From: an uncultured Caulobacterales bacterium
Lineage (GTDB): Bacteria > Pseudomonadota > Alphaproteobacteria > Caulobacterales > Caulobacteraceae
Reading direction: 5' to 3'
DNA: 64,000 nt
Assembly: GCA_903837135.1 (NCBI GenBank)
Contig: CAILTK010000007.1
Location: 1-64,000 of the forward strand
Part shown: piece by piece, positions 61,964-64,000 of the stretch
Layout of the letters: every line of letters starts with the position of its first letter
Position numbering within the stretch: the first letter of the stretch is position 1
Made by a program: the position numbers and the translations under genes
Notes under the pieces: generated by a model
What the model was told of the DNA's origin: nothing
The model's input: only the letters and a program-made list of their open reading frames with translations
Databases searched by the model: none

Positions 61964-63391
61964 TCAGAAAAGATTTCCCTGCTGCGGCGGCGCCTGTTTT
62001 CGTTGTGTCGCCTTTGTCGCGTCGCCCTCCACCTTGGCCCGGGTGTTCCCATCGGCGAACTTCAACTGGAGGGCGTCGCCGGGTTTCAACTCCGCGGCGG
62101 TGTGCACCAGTTCGCCGCCCGGCCGGCGGACCAGGGCGAAGCCGCGGGCCAGCGGCGCCTCGGGATGGAGCGAGGTCAGGAGCCGGCCCGCGCGCTCGAG
62201 CCGATCCTCGCGCCGCTCGATCAGCCGTCCCAGCGCGATGGACAGCCGCGGCGGCAAACGCGCCAGCCGCTCGGCCCGCAGGGCGAGCGGCCGCTGCAGC
62301 AGGTGTGGATTGAGCCGGCCTGAGATTCGCACCAGGTCGCGCTCATGGGCCGCCACATTGCGGCTGAGGCCCGCGGACAACCGACCGGCCACGAGATCGA
62401 ATCTCTGGCTGGCGAGGCCCAGCAAGGCCTCGGGGCGGGGCAGGCCGCGCGCGGCGCCGTCGAGGCGGGCGCGCCGAAGCTCGAACGTCCGCTGGACGGC
62501 GCGGGCCGTCCGTTGCTCCAGTCCAAGCACCTGCGCCTTCAGGTCCGCCAGCACCGGCGTCGCCATCTCCGCCGCGGCGGTCGGCGTGGGCGCCCGCCGG
62601 TCCGAGACGAAGTCGATCAGGGTGGTGTCGGTCTCGTGCCCGACGGCGGAGATCAGCGGAATGGCGCTCGCCGCCGCCGTCCGCGCCAGCGCCTCGTCGT
62701 TGAACGGCCAAAGATCCTCGATCGAGCCGCCCCCGCGGGCGACGATGATGATCTCCGGCCGGGGCAGGGGACCAGCGCCGTCGATGGCGTTGAAACCGCG
62801 GATCGCCGCCGCCACCTGGGCGGCCGCGTCGGCCCCCTGAACCACCACCGGCCAGACCACCACCCGGCACGGCCAGCGGTCGCGGATCCGGTGCAGGATG
62901 TCGCGGATCACCGCGCCGGTCGGACTGGTTATGACGCCGATCACGGCGGGCGAGGCGGGCAGGGTCCGTTTGCGGGAGGCGTCGAACAGGCCCTCGGCCT
63001 GCATCCTGGCCTTCAGCCGCTCCAGCTGGGCCAGCAGGGCGCCGACCCCCGCCGGCTCCATGCTTTCGATGACGATCTGGTAGGAGGACCGGGCCGGGTA
63101 GGTGGTGATCCGCCCGGTGACGATGACCTCAAGCCCCATCTCCGGCTGACAGGTCAGACCGCGCACGCTGCCCTTCCACACGACGCCGTCGATGCAGGCG
63201 CGCTCGTCCTTCAGCGACAGATAGACGTGGCCCGAGGCGTGACGGGTGACCTTGGAGATCTCGCCACGCAGGCGGACGAAGCCGTAGGCGTCCTCCAACG
63301 TCCGCTTCATCGCGAACGCCAGTTCCGACACCGAATAGGCCGGGGCGTTTCCGGGCGCGGCGTCCGCCGTTTCTGATTCGACCAGGGTCAT
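61964..63391 (-). CDS. xseA: Exodeoxyribonuclease VII large subunit
   Basis: A 475-residue XseA, which with XseB cuts single-stranded DNA from both ends. An N-terminal OB domain (about 20-110, with [16 protein letters not shown] and [24 protein letters not shown]) precedes the core ([63 protein letters not shown]). The C-terminal helical region is coiled. It is divergent from purD, with only 74 bases between. Confidence 0.95.
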   Translation of the reverse strand: MTLVESETADAAPGNAPAYSVSELAFAMKRTLEDAYGFVRLRGEISKVTRHASGHVYLSLKDERACIDGVVWKGSVRGLTCQPEMGLEVIVTGRITTYPARSSYQIVIESMEPAGVGALLAQLERLKARMQAEGLFDASRKRTLPASPAVIGVITSPTGAVIRDILHRIRDRWPCRVVVWPVVVQGADAAAQVAAAIRGFNAIDGAGPLPRPEIIIVARGGGSIEDLWPFNDEALARTAAASAIPLISAVGHETDTTLIDFVSDRRAPTPTAAAEMATPVLADLKAQVLGLEQRTARAVQRTFELRRARLDGAARGLPRPEALLGLASQRFDLVAGRLSAGLSRNVAAHERDLVRISGRLNPHLLQRPLALRAERLARLPPRLSIALGRLIERREDRLERAGRLLTSLHPEAPLARGFALVRRPGGELVHTAAELKPGDALQLKFADGNTRAKVEGDATKATQRKQAPPQQGNLF

Positions 63392-63465
63392 CGCGTGAAG
63401 ATAGGCGCGATGCGCGCGCCGCGCGACCGCTTGACCGGCGAGGCGGCGCGGGCCAGACGGCGGCC

Positions 63466-64000
63466 ATGAACGTCCTCCTCGTCGGCTCCGGCGGGCGCGA
63501 ACACGCCCTGGCCTGGAAGATCGCCCAGTCGCCCGCTCTCACGCGGCTGGTCGCCGCGCCGGGCAACCCGGGAATCGAGACCGTTTGCGAGTGCCGGCCG
63601 GTCGGGGTGCTGGAGGTCGCGGCGCTGGTGGACCTGGCGCGTGAGATCGCCGCCGACCTTGTGGTGGTGGGGCCCGAGGCCTCGCTCGAGGCCGGTCTCG
63701 CCGACGCCCTCGCCGAGGTCGGCGTCCCCTGTTTCGGTCCCACCGCGGCGGCCGCGCGGCTCGAGACCTCCAAGGCCTTCTCCAAGGCCTTCGCCGATCG
63801 TCACGGCCTGCCCACCGCGCCGCATGTCGCCTGCGACAGCGCCGAGGCCGCCCGCGCGGCGCTCGACGGCTTTTCGCCGCCCTATGTGATCAAGGCCGAC
63901 GGCCTCGCCGCGGGCAAGGGTGTGGTGATCGCCGAGGATCGCCCCCAGGCCGAGGCGGCGATCGACGACATGCTGGGCGGCCGGTTCGGCGCCGCCGGCG
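63466..64000 (+). CDS. purD: Phosphoribosylamine-glycine ligase, N-terminal part (runs off window)
   Basis: The first 178 codons are present; the gene continues past the window edge. [20 protein letters not shown] is the invariant PurD start. [34 protein letters not shown] and [15 protein letters not shown] (the ATP-grasp loop) follow in order. It joins glycine to phosphoribosylamine in purine synthesis. It is a usual neighbour of xseA in alphaproteobacteria. Confidence 0.95.
   Translation, partial: MNVLLVGSGGREHALAWKIAQSPALTRLVAAPGNPGIETVCECRPVGVLEVAALVDLAREIAADLVVVGPEASLEAGLADALAEVGVPCFGPTAAAARLETSKAFSKAFADRHGLPTAPHVACDSAEAARAALDGFSPPYVIKADGLAAGKGVVIAEDRPQAEAAIDDMLGGRFGAAG

Noticed and set aside
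1-64000. CRISPR arrays, tRNAs, rRNAs, insertion sequences, prophage, toxin-antitoxin or defence genes
   Set aside because: No direct-repeat array, tRNA-like fold, transposase, integrase or recognised defence protein was seen. Reading by eye could miss a short RNA gene.

Overview
The window is GC-rich, almost fully coding bacterial chromosome that looks like a member of the Caulobacteraceae (Caulobacter or Phenylobacterium type). The evidence is the alphaproteobacterial order secY-adk-rpsM, the pairing of FlbT and FlaF with tandem flagellin genes, a ChpT-like CtrA phosphotransferase beside cheY and cheR genes, a TonB receptor of the type common in Caulobacter, and ATP12 and DUF2093 genes. No tRNA, rRNA, insertion sequence, prophage or CRISPR array is visible.

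Layout. 1-11435: the 3' part of the S10 operon, then the spc and alpha operons (rpsS' through rplO, secY, adk, rpsM, rpsK, rpoA, rplQ), closed by a strong intrinsic terminator. 11454-21000: a lipoprotein nucleotide pyrophosphatase, a tightly coupled VOC/ArsR/SRPBCC/MmcQ operon, an MFS exporter, a lipoprotein HtrA protease, rarA, and a pseudouridine synthase/fluoride channel/pseudouridine synthase run. 21015-33107: a DUF1501/DUF1800 pair, ATP12, PccB, an M48 protease, a FabH-like synthase of the beta-ketodecanoyl-ACP type, a small outer-membrane barrel and a fatty-acid-hydroxylase-type enzyme. 33203-50369: an unusual TPR/ATP-grasp protein, an HWE hybrid kinase, a TonB receptor with a glycerophosphodiesterase and a membrane-bound putative regulator, a degenerate-Nudix regulator paired with an HD hydrolase, MoxR and a very acidic protein.

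50369-55447 is a flagellar filament locus. A FlmG-like TPR/glycosyltransferase is divergent from flbT-flaF, followed by three flagellin genes with a flaG gene between the second and third. The first two flagellins have well-formed sigma-54 promoters about 70 bp before the start codon, with CGGCA-type (FlbD-like) elements about 100 bp further upstream. The third has instead two copies of ATGGTTAA, the reverse complement of a CtrA-type box. 55451-64000 carries an M23 peptidase, the chpT/cheY/cheR group, a lipid A acyltransferase-like gene, a response regulator, xseA and the start of purD.

Five intergenic inverted-repeat elements of 100-150 bp are scattered through the window. One lies inside the spc operon, and one supplies the ribosome binding site of a pseudouridine synthase gene. 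I did not find a clearly novel multi-gene defence or biosynthetic system. The best candidates for undescribed biology are the TPR/ATP-grasp protein, the degenerate-Nudix/HD pair, the TonB receptor locus and the split regulation of the flagellins.
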